Source: Pseudoips prasinana (lineage: Eukaryota; Arthropoda; Insecta; Lepidoptera; Nolidae). From it: a DNA stretch of 64,000 nucleotides. Numbering within the stretch: position 1 is the stretch's first letter; each line of letters begins with the position of its first letter. The translations under genes and the position numbers were made by a program. The stretch covers positions 4,303,001-4,367,000 of the forward strand of contig OX621246.1 of assembly GCA_951640165.1 (NCBI GenBank), read 5' to 3'. This document shows positions 40,977-51,090 of this stretch, one piece after another. The notes beneath the pieces are model-generated. The model searched no databases. It had not been told where the DNA came from and saw nothing but the letters and a program-made list of their open reading frames with translations.

Positions 40977-41135
40977 CACAGTGCCATCTTGCCCAAACTA
41001 AGCAAAGCTTGGACTATGGATACTAAAATATGACGAATATAAATAATTATTTTGGTAAATTTATACGTACAATACACAGCAAACATCCAGACCTAGAAAA
41101 TAGCCGTGTGAATTAACACAAATATTCCCAAGACA
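40977..41135 (-). mobile_element. Diverged SINE-B-like fragment
   Basis: ACAGTGCCATCTTGCCCAAA, AGCAAAGCTTGGACTATGG and ACACAAATATTCCCAAGAC. Tail and body survive; the head is lost. Confidence 0.55.
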
Positions 41136-41159
41136 GTACACTAGCAATTGGAATAACAG

Positions 41160-41313
41160 GTGCACCAGACCAGCATACCCGCGTTTCCAAGGCTCCCCCA
41201 TTAGGCGCCAGAAGAAGCCAACGGCAGACACTTTTTGCAGGTGGCTTGGCCTTGATGGGCATGCCTTACATAGTTGGACGCGTAGGCATTCCCCCTGCCT
41301 TATAAAAAAAAGG
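41160..41313 (+). mobile_element. R1-like LINE 3' UTR copy
   Basis: Shares CATACCCGCGTTTCCAAGGC, TTAGGCGCCAGAAGAAGCC, TTTTTGCAGGTGGC and the end CTGCCTTATAAAAAAAA with the element at 23851-24650. Confidence 0.65.
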
Positions 41314-41724
41314 TTTACTAGCAAATCAAATCACGGCTATATTAAGGCGAAATTATCCCATACAAATTTGCCTATTTGCTTTCACAACCCGTTGCAGTGT
41401 TTATAGAGCAGTCCAACGGGTTATTTAACTTTTACAGGCCACTGGGCATAAAATATGCTTAACGGGACAATTTATATTTCATTGTGAATTCCTATGCAAT
41501 AGCTACTATACTCTTGAGTACAAATCTCACTTTATAAGATTGAATTTACCCAGATTTATATTTCAGTTCAATGTTTTTATTATAATGTTTTTGAGTGCAA
41601 GTGTGGAGAAATAATATAACACGGATGAAAATAGGAACAATGGGTGACAACAACAGCTGTTTATTAATCTAAAGGTCATTGAAAAATGTATATGGTTGTA
41701 ATAAATGTATTCATTGGAAGCCGC
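41314..41724. other. Gene-free AT-rich stretch
   Basis: No supported feature. Confidence 0.45.
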
Positions 41725-41825
41725 TGCGTACGGTTAGCAATGGACCGTCGATTGTGGAGATATTACGGGGAGGCATTTGTCCAAATGTGGATGTCATTCG
41801 GCAAATACGATGATGATGATGAATA
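41725..41825 (+). mobile_element. RTE LINE 3' tail
   Basis: GGACCGTCGATTGTGGAGAT, GGGGAGGCATTTGTCC, GGATGTCATTCGGC and a GATGATGATGATG tail. Confidence 0.75.
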
Positions 41826-42200
41826 AGCCATTTTCCTGCACGTGTCTCTGAACCCCGATTTTGATGTTTCAAAAGATAGGTCTTTTTAACGTTTAGATTC
41901 ATATCTTTACTCGATAGACGGCCTACAATCAAGTTCTAGGCTTTTTCTTTATTTCATTACGTGCGTTTGAGTGTGTCACCAAAGTAGTTTGGATTTACAA
42001 TTGGCGATGCTATCAAAGAAGAATGAGCAAAATGGTACCCGGCTCCAATAGATATGATTGTAGTGTCGTTTAAAAGGTCTTACCAAGAGGAACAATTTTT
42101 ACTATAGCCGCCACTCTCAAATCTGATTGCGTTTGAAGATAAACGACAGTCTTACTAACTAATAAAAACCCTGTTCCTTCAGTTTCCCTTTGCTTTCCAG
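41826..42200. other. Gene-free stretch
   Basis: No supported feature. Confidence 0.4.
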
Positions 42201-42492
42201 GGCCACAGTAACCTGTTTAGACAGTCTCGTGGCCCCGGCGATAAACATACATATACGAGTATATAATTTACCACTTATTTATGTAAGAAAATGAGTACCA
42301 AGGTAATATTTTCGGCATTTCCGTTCATGTTTTCTATTAATAACGTTTTTACGTAAGACTTTGCCATGCACTCCTCATTTTAACTCGAGTCCCGTTGCTC
42401 CTGAGCGCGGGGTGTGCGCAAGAGCAGCGGGGGAGGGAGAGGAGGGGATCGACTGACACCAGACGTATTCGCGTCCTGCGTCAGTCGCTCGT
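42201..42492 (+). repeat. Long direct repeat, left copy
   Basis: Bases 42232-42492 (261 bp) appear identical to 43650-43910. Upstream, GGCCACAG (42201) is also shared, but this copy has about 24 extra bases before CCCCGGCG. The second half is GC-rich (GAGCGCGGGGTGTGCGC, GGGGGAGGGAGAGGAGGGG) and ends GCGTCAGTCGCTCGT, which contains an insect initiator-like TCAGT (42481). It could act as a promoter for the SWIM ORF; that is inference. Confidence 0.92.
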
Positions 42493-42554
42493 TCGTTTTG
42501 CGCTCGTGACGACGTTTAGCTGCTGTTTGAATAGATACCCCGAATCTTCTGCAT

Positions 42555-43043
42555 ATGTATGTAGAGAGAAAACGGCTTAACCACAGAAGAGTATATTTTC
42601 AGAGGATGGAAGCGAGCCAGATTGAAAACTTCCCTTCAATGACGGAGGAGGATATAATTCTATTAGCGCTAGGTACATACCAACTCAAGCTGGCAAGATC
42701 TTACTGTGCCGAGCATTTATCAAATGGTCTATATATAATTGAAACGTACAGAGAGGGAGCACTTGATGATCTGCCAGACTATGGCATACACGAAGATGCC
42801 TGGCTTTTGCGTGGACGAATCCAGTCGCGACATGTCCGTGTAAAAACATATTTTTGTTATATATTAATCAGCAGTGCAAATAATATTGTCCAACAGTATT
42901 GCACATGTTTAACCGGGCGACGTACGATCGGCACTTGTGCACATATAGTGTCCATCGTATGGTACTTAGGCTATGCGAGGCATACGGGATTTACTGCTCC
43001 GGCATCTTTCCTCAATGCTGTTATAGTTGATACCGATATGTAA
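42555..43043 (+). CDS. SWIM-type zinc-finger ORF, 162 aa
   Basis: The frame contains a SWIM zinc finger, CxC...CxH: YCTCLTGRRTIGTCAH (Cys116, Cys118, Cys128, His130), followed by IVSIVWYLGYARH. SWIM fingers bind DNA or proteins and occur in MULE-type transposases and in multicopy invertebrate proteins of unknown role. The segment LALGTYQLKLARSYCAEH and RGRIQSRHVRVKTYFCYIL before it resembles the C-terminal part of such multicopy proteins, as far as I recall. A splice-acceptor-like TATATTTTCAG ends at 42600, just before a second ATG (42606), so this may be a last exon beginning there and not a complete gene. There is no catalytic domain and there are no terminal inverted repeats in view. The frame is undamaged. 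Host or transposon origin is open. Confidence 0.5.
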   Translation: MYVERKRLNHRRVYFQRMEASQIENFPSMTEEDIILLALGTYQLKLARSYCAEHLSNGLYIIETYREGALDDLPDYGIHEDAWLLRGRIQSRHVRVKTYFCYILISSANNIVQQYCTCLTGRRTIGTCAHIVSIVWYLGYARHTGFTAPASFLNAVIVDTDM

Positions 43044-43206
43044 TGTTTTAAATCTACTCACTTATTGATAAAATATATGTTTTGTATTTAAAGAATGCTT
43101 GTTTTCTTACTTCTTTTAATAATAGAATCCTAAATGTGTTATATCATGTTATTCTAGCTTAGTTATTTTACTTATATAAGTAGTTTGTAATAAATTCTTC
43201 ATCATT

Positions 43207-43390
43207 TATAAAACACAAGCTGTTCCCCGTGGTTTCACCCCTGCTGCTCGGCTCCTTTTAGTCGTAGCGTAGCGATGATATATAGGTTATAGCCTTCCTC
43301 AATAAATGGGCTATCTAACACTGAAAGATTTTTTTAAATCGGACTAGCAGTTCCTGAGATTAAAGCTTTATAATAATAAGTATAGATAGT
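43207..43390 (-). repeat. Family M repeat copy
   Basis: CCGTGGTTTCACCCCTGC, AATGGGCTATCTAACACTG, AAATCGGACTAGCAGTTCC and TATAATAATAAGTATAGAT. A repeat widespread in arthropods by my recollection; no coding sequence. Confidence 0.55.
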
Positions 43391-43578
43391 GAGGTTACTG
43401 CTTTCCAAACGTGAATAGGGACAGGCGCCATGGTAGACGTTTTTCTGCATCAAAATGTCTATTCAATGATATATTAATGAGGACTATTGGAGCGGGTACC
43501 ACGTTCCATACATTTTTGCCCATTGTTCTTTGTTTCTTTTATTTGTTATTTTCATAGTAGGACAACGTCTGCCAGGCC

Positions 43579-43636
43579 TGCTAGTTAATAATATATTAGT
43601 TATGTGTGCTGCTAGTTAATAATATATTAGTTATAT
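43579..43636. repeat. Short tandem duplication
   Basis: CTGCTAGTTAATAATATATT continuing AGTTAT occurs twice in succession, separated by GTGTG, just left of the right-hand direct repeat. Confidence 0.85.
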
Positions 43637-43642
43637 TAGGTA

Positions 43643-43910
43643 GGCCACAGCCCCGGCGATAAACATACATATACGAGTATATAATTTACCACTTATTTAT
43701 GTAAGAAAATGAGTACCAAGGTAATATTTTCGGCATTTCCGTTCATGTTTTCTATTAATAACGTTTTTACGTAAGACTTTGCCATGCACTCCTCATTTTA
43801 ACTCGAGTCCCGTTGCTCCTGAGCGCGGGGTGTGCGCAAGAGCAGCGGGGGAGGGAGAGGAGGGGATCGACTGACACCAGACGTATTCGCGTCCTGCGTC
43901 AGTCGCTCGT
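43643..43910 (+). repeat. Long direct repeat, right copy
   Basis: Carries the 261 bp identical to 42232-42492 and the shared GGCCACAG, without the 24 extra bases of the left copy. The flanks differ after GTCGCTCGT. Confidence 0.92.
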
Positions 43911-44474
43911 CCTGGGTTAGCTCTATTTATTTCACGTTCTGTATAGTAGTAACCAGTATGGAACTACACAGCAATACCATACAACTGGGGACTGCGGTGA
44001 CCTTTTTATTTGCTGCTGCAAATTGCTCAATTCACCTCTAAATAACTGCAAAATGTCTGGTTGCACTGATATTATATATAATGGTGGAGATTGTACCGAT
44101 TCGTAGACGATATTAGAATTCAGGACACCAATTATTTATAACGTCAATAGAATCTTGTCAATTCCAAAGGCGCAGATGGTTCCTTCGAAACAGGTTTGAC
44201 AAAGCTTTTAAAACGATTCCTCTCGAGTTTTTATTTCTAGATTCCATAACTTAAAAGCAACTCTTACATCACTTTATTGTCCTTCTATCTGCCTGTCTGT
44301 CTATCTGTCTACTGTTTGCCACAACGCTTTATGTTAGGAACGCGTAAAGGTTATGCAGGAATTAATATCACACACTCAGGTTGGGAATGCCTTGGAGCTT
44401 TGAATGTTGTATGATCATCAACAATCAAAAGGGATCCCTGCTTTTCGCATACTGTTCTTTGTCCTAATATACAC
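43911..44474. other. Gene-free stretch
   Basis: No supported gene. CTGTCTGTCTATCTGTCTAC near 44290 is a degenerate microsatellite. Confidence 0.4.
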
Positions 44475-44590
44475 CGGCATAACGATTGTGGTACAATTTA
44501 TTTTGGCATAATAATACTTCGGCATACTTTTTTAGGCATACATTTTATGTTGGCATAATCATCTTAAAGACTAATTTGTTTTGGCATAAA
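44475..44590. repeat. Spaced GGCATA motif cluster
   Basis: GGCATA occurs six times in 115 bp, at spacings of roughly 15 to 30 bp and often as TTTGGCATAA. The class of element is unknown. Confidence 0.6.
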
Positions 44591-44825
44591 TTTCTCACAT
44601 GGTTATATTTTACTAGTGTATAACTTCATTTATAAGATTCTTATTATACTTAATAAGCAAATTTACGCATGCTGTGGTACCCTGTAAGTGTAGAAGAACT
44701 CTGCTTTGGCATGGACTGATTTATGGAATTTACTCTGTTTATTCTTTGTTGGAATTTTACAATAAATAAATAAAATAAAAAAAGACCAAATAAATAAAAT
44801 ATTTAATAAATATCCGGAACATATC

Positions 44826-45040
44826 ACGCAATGCCATCCAGCCCAAAACAAGTAAAGCTTGTTCTATAGATACTGGACAATGAACAGAAAAAATAATTTC
44901 CTTTATGTAAATATATATACAATACACAGAAAACACCTAGACGAAGAAAAATAAACATGTTAATGAACACAAATATTTGTCCTGTGTGAAGATCAAACAC
45001 GCAACATTTCGATCAGAAGGCTAGGCAAACTGAGTAACAG
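44826..45040 (-). mobile_element. Diverged SINE
   Basis: GCAATGCCATCCAGCCCAAA, AGTAAAGCTTGTTCTATAG, ATGTTAATGAACACAAATA and a decayed B box. It is related to SINE-A/B but strongly mutated. Confidence 0.5.
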
Positions 45041-45106
45041 CGTCAAGAAGCAATAACTAGCTAGCTAGTTAGCAAGGGAATCCTAAATTTGATCTGCCAG
45101 CGTGTA

Positions 45107-45178
45107 TCGTTCGTAGGTTAACGCAGAGCGCCTACCCCGGATTGGTAGATGGTGCAGGTTCGAGACCTGCCGGACGAT
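45107..45178 (+). pseudogene. tRNA-like sequence, probably tRNA pseudogene
   Basis: A 72-base string folds into a 7-bp acceptor stem TCGTTCG/CGGACGA (one G-T pair) and TA at positions 8-9. There is an anticodon stem CTACC/GGTAG with loop CCGGATT, a 5-base variable loop, and a perfect T stem GCAGG/CCTGC with loop TTCGAGA. The D stem does not pair, the D loop lacks GG, and loop position 33 is C instead of T. It is therefore unlikely to be a working tRNA. The nominal anticodon would be GGA. Confidence 0.45.
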
Positions 45179-45196
45179 TAAATTTATGATTTCCCA

Positions 45197-45756
45197 TTTT
45201 TAGGGTTCCGTAGCCAAATGGCAAAAAACGGAACCCTTATAGATTCGTCATATCTGTCTGTCTGTCTGTCCGTCCGTATGTCACAGCCACTTTTTCCCGA
45301 AACTATAAGAGCTGTACTGTTAAAACTTGGTACGTAGATGTAGTCTGTAAATCGCATAAAGATTTTTACAAAAAAAATAGAAAAATAATAACAATTTTGG
45401 GGGTTCCCCATACATAGAACAGAAACTCAAAAAATATTTTTTCATCGTACCCTTTCATGTGGGGTATTCTAAACTGAATAGTTTGCGCGAGAGACACTTC
45501 CAAAGTGGAAAAATGAGTGTCCCCCCCCCCCCCCGTAACTTCTGAAGTAAGAGAATGATAAAACTAAAAAAATATATGATGTACATTACCATGTAATCTA
45601 ACAACGAAAATTGGTTTGAACGAGATTCAGTAGGTAGTTTTTTTTTAATGCGTCATAAATCGTAAACTGAAATTTACCTTTCATTTAATCAACTGAAATA
45701 CTTGTTGCTGCGGAACCCTTCATGGGCGAGTCCGACTCGCACTTGGCCGGTTTTTG
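45197..45756 (-). mobile_element. GTTCCG repeat (family R), copy 4
   Basis: A complete reversed copy, TTTTTAGGGTTCCGTAGCC to CGCACTTGGCCGGTTTTT. It has the longest C tract (14, 45521-45534) among the reversed copies. The terminal arms AGGGTTCCGT/ACGGAACCCT are perfect here. Confidence 0.9.
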
Positions 45757-45824
45757 AGAAAATATTAACGCTTTGCATTGCGAATAATGCTATAAAATTC
45801 AAATTTAATACTCAATACTCAATT

Positions 45825-47582
45825 CTTTATTGCATTCCACAATGTATATCTAGGTGGTAGGTACAGGTGAAAAGTTCATCGTGGACCCTGTCGGGCACAG
45901 CAAAGTAGGAGAGAGGAGGATTTATTTCAGCCATTTAATATAAATTTGTATTAAATTTAGTAACTTTAATATAATAATATAATATAGTAGGAATAATTAT
46001 AATGCATTGATCAGTTATTTTATTAAGTATATAATTTATATATTTCATTTATTGTGTGTGTTTATCATATACTTCATTGAATTACGTGCAATTATTATTT
46101 ACAATTTATCATATTCATATTTATAGATAAGCAGTAACATTTGCATAGATTTCATGCTTCAGTTTAATTTAATTATATAGGTATAGTTATTTTTAGCATA
46201 AATATTATTATTATCAATTATATTTAAAAATATTAAGAAACAATAATTATCTTATCTTAATACATATATATTCATTATTTACCTATACATTATTATCACT
46301 GATACTGTAATAGCATTTAGATAATAGTAGATTCTTTAGGTTAGCGGAGAATAGATAAAATTTCTTTTCATTTTTAATTATTTCGGGCAATTTGTTATAA
46401 ATTTTTATGGACATCACATATGTACTTGTAGAGTGGATTTTTAACCTAGAAGTTGGTAAGTTTAATCTGATATTATGTCGAAGTGCATATTTTGTTTGCT
46501 TGTCTTTTCTCGTTGTGTACAAGTTTTGGTATTTTTTAACAAATTTGCATATTTCTAGTATATAGATGCTAGGAAGGGTCAATATTTTAAGTTTTTGGAA
46601 GTGAGGTTTGCAACTTTCAGTGCTCTCTATGTTAACTAGAATTCGAATTAGTTTTTTTTGCATTACAAATAGTGTTGGTGCATCTATGCTGTTTCCCCAC
46701 AGTATTATGCCGTAACTTAACCATGAGTAAGCGTACGCATAATATGTAGAGAGGGCAGCTTCCAGATTAGTAGATTTTTTTACTTCTCGAAATGCATAAG
46801 TAAATTTAGATAGTCTAGATGTTATTTTGTTAATGTGTGATTTCCAGTTGATATTGCTGTCTATTGACAGACCAAGTAAGGTGAATTCCGGGACAACTTC
46901 GATTTTTATGCTGTTGTATATTAAATTTCTTTCTAATGGAGGTTTTTGGTGTGGTTGGAAGGACATTATTTTTGTTTTGCTGAAATTAATTTGCAGGTTA
47001 TGCTTATTCATCCAATCGACTATGGTATCCAGTATATTAGTTAGGTTCGTATTTGGGTCTATATTTGTCTGGCACGCTGTCAAGAGTGAAATATCATCTG
47101 CGAAAAGGACACAGGGACCTTCTATATTTTTGGGAAGATCGTTGATGTAGATCAGGAAGAGAAGGCATCCAATTACACTGCGCTGAGGGATTGACGCGTT
47201 AATAATTTTGTTTTTTGATTTAATATTTTTTATTTCTTTCGTTGTATAGTCAAAGAATTCGATTTCGACTTGGTGTACCCTGTCTTTTAAGTACGATGTG
47301 AACCATTCGTGAGCTTTACCGCGAATTCCTATGCCTTGTAGTTTTTCTAACAAAATGTTATACTGCACTTTATCGTATGCTTTGGTCATATCCAACAATA
47401 TACCAACTGCTTTATTGTTGATTATGTCGAGGGCTTCTTGTACAAATTTATAGATTGCAGATACTGTCGATCGATTTTTTCGAAAGCCGTTTTGACATTC
47501 ATTGAATATTTTAAATTTTTCGCAGAATGCGTAGACACGATCACACATTGCCCTTTCAAACAGTTTTGAAGCAGTTGGTAAG
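45825..47582 (-). mobile_element. 5'-truncated Jockey-superfamily LINE
   Basis: Runs leftwards. The RT frame is open from about 47582 (LPTASKLFERAM) and is followed by a 3' UTR of about 450 bp. It ends in ACTCAATACTCAATTC-type repeats near 45825. The break at 47582 lies within the RT motif before the palm. Confidence 0.85.
46283..47548 (-). CDS. LINE reverse transcriptase, 421 aa, truncated
   Basis: RT and C-terminal domain of a Jockey/CR1-group non-LTR element. Motifs are NGFRKNRSTVSAIYKF (about 20-35), GILLDMTKAYDKVQ (49-62, catalytic Asp54), SIPQRSVIGCLLFLIYINDL, CVLFADD (FADD near 150), then LLGLSIDSNINWKSHINKI and WLSYGIILWG. The usual GVPQGSVLGPLLF motif is changed to IPQRSVIGCLLF, with Gly to Arg at the same site as in the LINE at 7962. 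The frame is uninterrupted, but the endonuclease and ORF1 are missing. The ATG is internal. Confidence 0.85.
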   Translation of the reverse strand: MCDRVYAFCEKFKIFNECQNGFRKNRSTVSAIYKFVQEALDIINNKAVGILLDMTKAYDKVQYNILLEKLQGIGIRGKAHEWFTSYLKDRVHQVEIEFFDYTTKEIKNIKSKNKIINASIPQRSVIGCLLFLIYINDLPKNIEGPCVLFADDISLLTACQTNIDPNTNLTNILDTIVDWMNKHNLQINFSKTKIMSFQPHQKPPLERNLIYNSIKIEVVPEFTLLGLSIDSNINWKSHINKITSRLSKFTYAFREVKKSTNLEAALSTYYAYAYSWLSYGIILWGNSIDAPTLFVMQKKLIRILVNIESTESCKPHFQKLKILTLPSIYILEICKFVKKYQNLYTTRKDKQTKYALRHNIRLNLPTSRLKIHSTSTYVMSIKIYNKLPEIIKNEKKFYLFSANLKNLLLSKCYYSISDNNV

Positions 47583-47632
47583 ATCTTGGACCAGCTAACA
47601 CCCTACCATCTTGGACCAGCTAACACCCTACC
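47583..47632. repeat. Perfect 25-bp tandem duplication at the LINE 5' junction
   Basis: ATCTTGGACCAGCTAACACC plus CTACC occurs twice, 47583-47607 and 47608-47632, exactly where the LINE frame ends. Confidence 0.9.
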
Positions 47633-47700
47633 ATCCCACATTAGGCTGAACCTGTACTATGGCAACCAGACAACTGATAAAAATAAATAAATAAATAAAC
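47633..47700 (-). mobile_element. SINE-A/B tail fragment
   Basis: ATTAGGCTGAACCTGTACTA, GGCAACCAGACAACTGAT, then (AAAT)n. Confidence 0.5.
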
Positions 47701-47784
47701 AATCATGTAGGCTTTACAAAAGCGCTGGTAAATAGTCAGAACGTGTTTGTAGTAATATATATAATTATACATAATCATCTCCAA

Positions 47785-47925
47785 GTACAGACGTCAGCAC
47801 ATCCATCTACCCCAATCTGACAAATTTCTTTTATAGATTTTCAACTTTATCACATAAGCATAAGGTTCACTTTCAATTGAGGAAATTTGACAGATTGGGG
47901 TAGCTTGATGTGCTGGCGTCTGTAC
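47785..47925. mobile_element. Palindromic MITE-P, copy 3
   Basis: 141 bp, ends GTACAGACGTCAGCACATC and TGCTGGCGTCTGTAC; inner arms CCCCAATCTGACAAATTT against AAATTTGACAGATTGGGG. Confidence 0.9.
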
Positions 47926-48408
47926 ATATATGTCGATATTTAGATATGCGGCTTTTAGAAATAACATTTCATTTATGATACTAATCATTAAGTTACTGAA
48001 CTAGCTTATTTATGTTATTGCAAAAGAGATTCATATTATAAGTAGGTTTAATTATAGTTTTAAATATATTTTACGACATCTTGTCTGGATGGTTCTGTCT
48101 ATATTAAGGTAATAGGTTCAATATTATTATTATAACGAACCTTTTATATAACCATGGTCGCGTTTTAATGCAACAATTTTTATATATTTCTAAATATATT
48201 TTAGTTAAATTACACCGATGCACAGAACAAAATATCGTCCTTATCACACAAAGATTTGCCCTGGGAGTGAATCAAACCCACGACTTATATGTTGGACTCG
48301 TAATACATTAGTAAAGTGAAAATCGGAAAGACATAAATGTGTACCTAGTTACATCACATAAAACCAGAATAAACATCGAGGCTTGATCCTTAATGGATTT
48401 TTTAACAC
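47926..48408. other. Gene-free stretch
   Basis: A weak SINE-head-like piece may lie at 48210-48300 (CACACAAAGATTTGCCCTGG). No gene. Confidence 0.4.
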
Positions 48409-50083
48409 AAGAAACCCGATGAGTCTTATGAGTGGTGAGTTTCCAAAGGCATGCTTCCCTCCAGCCACCAATACTCTGTCACTTTGGAAATAAGAGGCTA
48501 TACTTATGGCATATGTAGTATAATATGATATGACATGACATACACTTACAGGCGACACGAAATGCGCTCCACATATGAGAGCCGCAAACGCGAGGAGTCA
48601 TAACATCTTATGAGTGGTGACTTTGAAAGCGCATGCATCCATTCACCAATATTCTCTCACTTTGGAAATAGGTAGCTATACTACATATACTTACAGGTCA
48701 CACGAAGTATACTCGGCAGATGAGAGCCGCAAGAAACCCGACAAGTTAATATAACATCTTGTGAGTGGTGACTTTGAAGGCGCATACGTCCAGTCACCAA
48801 TACTCTCTCACTTTGGAAATACTTATGACAGAATGATATGGTATTACATACACTTACATGTCACACGAAGTATACTCGACAAATGAGAGCCGCAAGAAAC
48901 CCGACAAGTTAATATAACATGTTGTGAGTGGTGATTTTGAAGGCGCATACGTCCAGTCACCAATACTCTCTCACTTTGTAAATAGGTAGCTATACTTATG
49001 ACAGTATGATATGATACTACATACACTTACAGGTCACACGAAGTATACCCGACAGATGAGAGCCGCAAGAAACCCGACAAGTTCATATAACATCTTATGA
49101 GTGGTGACTTTGAAGGCGCATACGTCCAGTCACCAATACTCTCTCACTTTGTAAATAGGTAGCTATACTTATGACAGTATGATATGATACTACATACACT
49201 TACAGGTCACACGAAGTATACCCGACAGATGAGAGCCGCAAGAAACCCGACAAGTTAATATAACATCTTATGAGTGGTGACTTTGAAGGCGCATACGTCC
49301 AGTCACCAATACTCTCTCACTTTGTAAATAGGTAGCTATACTTATGACAGTATGATATGATACTACATACACTTACAGGTCACACGACGTATACCCGACA
49401 GATGAGAGCCGCAAGAAACCCGACAAGTTAATATAACATCTTATGAGTGGTGATTTTGAAGGCGCATACATCCAGTCACCAATACTCTCTCACTTTGTAA
49501 ATAGGTAGCTATACTCATGACAGTATGATATGATACTACGTACACTTACAGGTCGCACGAAGTATACTCGACAGATGAGACCCGCAAGAAACCCGACAAG
49601 TTAATATAACATCTTATGAGTGGTGACTTTGAAGGTGCATACGTCCAGTCACCAATACTCTCTCACTTTGGAAATATTTATGACAGAATGATATGGTATT
49701 ACGTATACTTACAGGTGCCACGAAGCATACTCCCCAGATTAGAGCCGCTAGAAATCCGACAAGTTAATATATCATCTTATGAGTGGTGACTTTGAAGGCG
49801 CACACGTCCAGTCACCAATACTCTCTCACTTTGTAAATAGGTAGCTATACTTATGACAGTATGATATGATACTACATACACTTACAGGTCACACGAATTA
49901 TACTCGACAGATGAGAGCCGCAAGAAACCCGACAAGTTAATATAACATCGTGTGAGTGGTGACTTTGAAGGCGCATGCCTCCAGTCACCAATACTCTCTC
50001 ACTTTGGAAATAGCGAAGTTATACTTATGATATGATACTATATATATACATACACTTACAGGCCACATGAAGTACGCTCCATC
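48409..50083. repeat. Tandem satellite array, about ten 173-bp monomers
   Basis: Monomers start with AAGAAACCCGACAAG at 48409, 48586, 48731, 48893, 49067, 49240, 49413, 49586, 49749 and 49922. Each contains TATGAGTGGTGACTTTGAAG, CCAGTCACCAATACTCTCTC, ACTTACAGGTCACACGA and GAGAGCCGC. The central five steps are 173-174 bp and highly similar. The outer monomers are shorter (145 and 162 bp) and more diverged. Short frames inside are by-products of the repeat. Confidence 0.97.
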
Positions 50084-50894
50084 CATCCATTTTCCTTGGA
50101 GATTTTCACTGCTTTGAGGTGAGTGGGACACAAGCCACCCCTCGCTTAGCCGGTCATTATATAATTAAACACCATATCACCTATATGAATGGTCGTCTAG
50201 AACCGTAGAAAATGTTTTCCACGCACTTCCATTAAAGCGGATTAATGTGAACAATTATTGCGGGGGTCTTTCCGATCCGGTATTACAAGGTGGTGGCGGC
50301 AACCTTCAAGAAGATGTCTATATCTATTTTTCAAAGGAGTCGGCTAATGCCAAATAAAATAACCATGGAAACATTTACACCTTCTAATAAAAGCACAAAA
50401 TCAAACGTTAACTATTTTTACATGCCATACTAAATTTTTTAGTAGCCGCATTAACGGTAGATTACCATGTGGCTACCGGCATGCGCTGGCGCATCGCCAA
50501 ATGTCACCGAGATGAACTTGAGCGTCGATATATCATTCTAGTTCACGAAATACATAATAATATATAGGCACCCAGAAGTTTTATCTCGCTTTCTCTGCGA
50601 AATTTATAGGTTTGACAGAAGGAGATAGAAATAGGGAGATTTAGTTTAGCGAATTAAAATCACCCTTGTTATTTTTGTAACTCATCTGCTTTAGAAATAT
50701 GTCACAGTAATAGATTTAATCTGAAAGCTGGAACGCAAAACAAAAAAGTTGTTGAGAATTAAATCATCATAATAAAAGAGTTGGAATTTGTATGAAGATT
50801 TTGTATTCAGACTTCCCTGTCGTAGAAAAGGATTTGTTTGTTAGAGAATTCTAATATTTTATCAGTATATTTTGAGCAATTAGTTATCCTACTT
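50084..50894. other. Gene-free stretch with a family H scrap
   Basis: GGTCTTTCCGATCCGGTATT near 50262-50281 resembles family H. No gene. Confidence 0.45.
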
Positions 50895-51090
50895 CCAACT
50901 AATATTATAAATGCGAAAGTTTGTAAGTATGGATGTAAGAATGTATGGGTGTACGTCACTCTTTTACGCGAAAATTATGGAACGGATTTTTATGAAAATT
51001 TGCAGTAATATAAGCCTATAATATATGCGAATAACACATAGGCTATAATTTAGTTTAACGCGAGTGAAACCGCGGGGCACAGCTATTTAG
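50895..51090 (+). repeat. Family M repeat copy
   Basis: Starts AACTAATATTATAAATGCG, then AAGTTTGTAAGTATGGATG, CTCTTTTACGCGAAAATTAT and ends GTGAAACCGCGGGGC. The most complete M copy in the window. Confidence 0.65.

Noticed and set aside
42201..43910. LTR retrotransposon with 261-bp LTRs
   Set aside because: The repeats do not begin TG or end CA. No primer-binding site, polypurine tract, gag or pol is seen, and there is no clear target duplication.
48349..49026. Short minus-strand frames with similar peptides
   Set aside because: By-products of the 173-bp satellite; the frames differ between monomers.
48409..50083. CRISPR array
   Set aside because: The units are long contiguous 173-bp monomers with no unique spacers, in a eukaryotic context.
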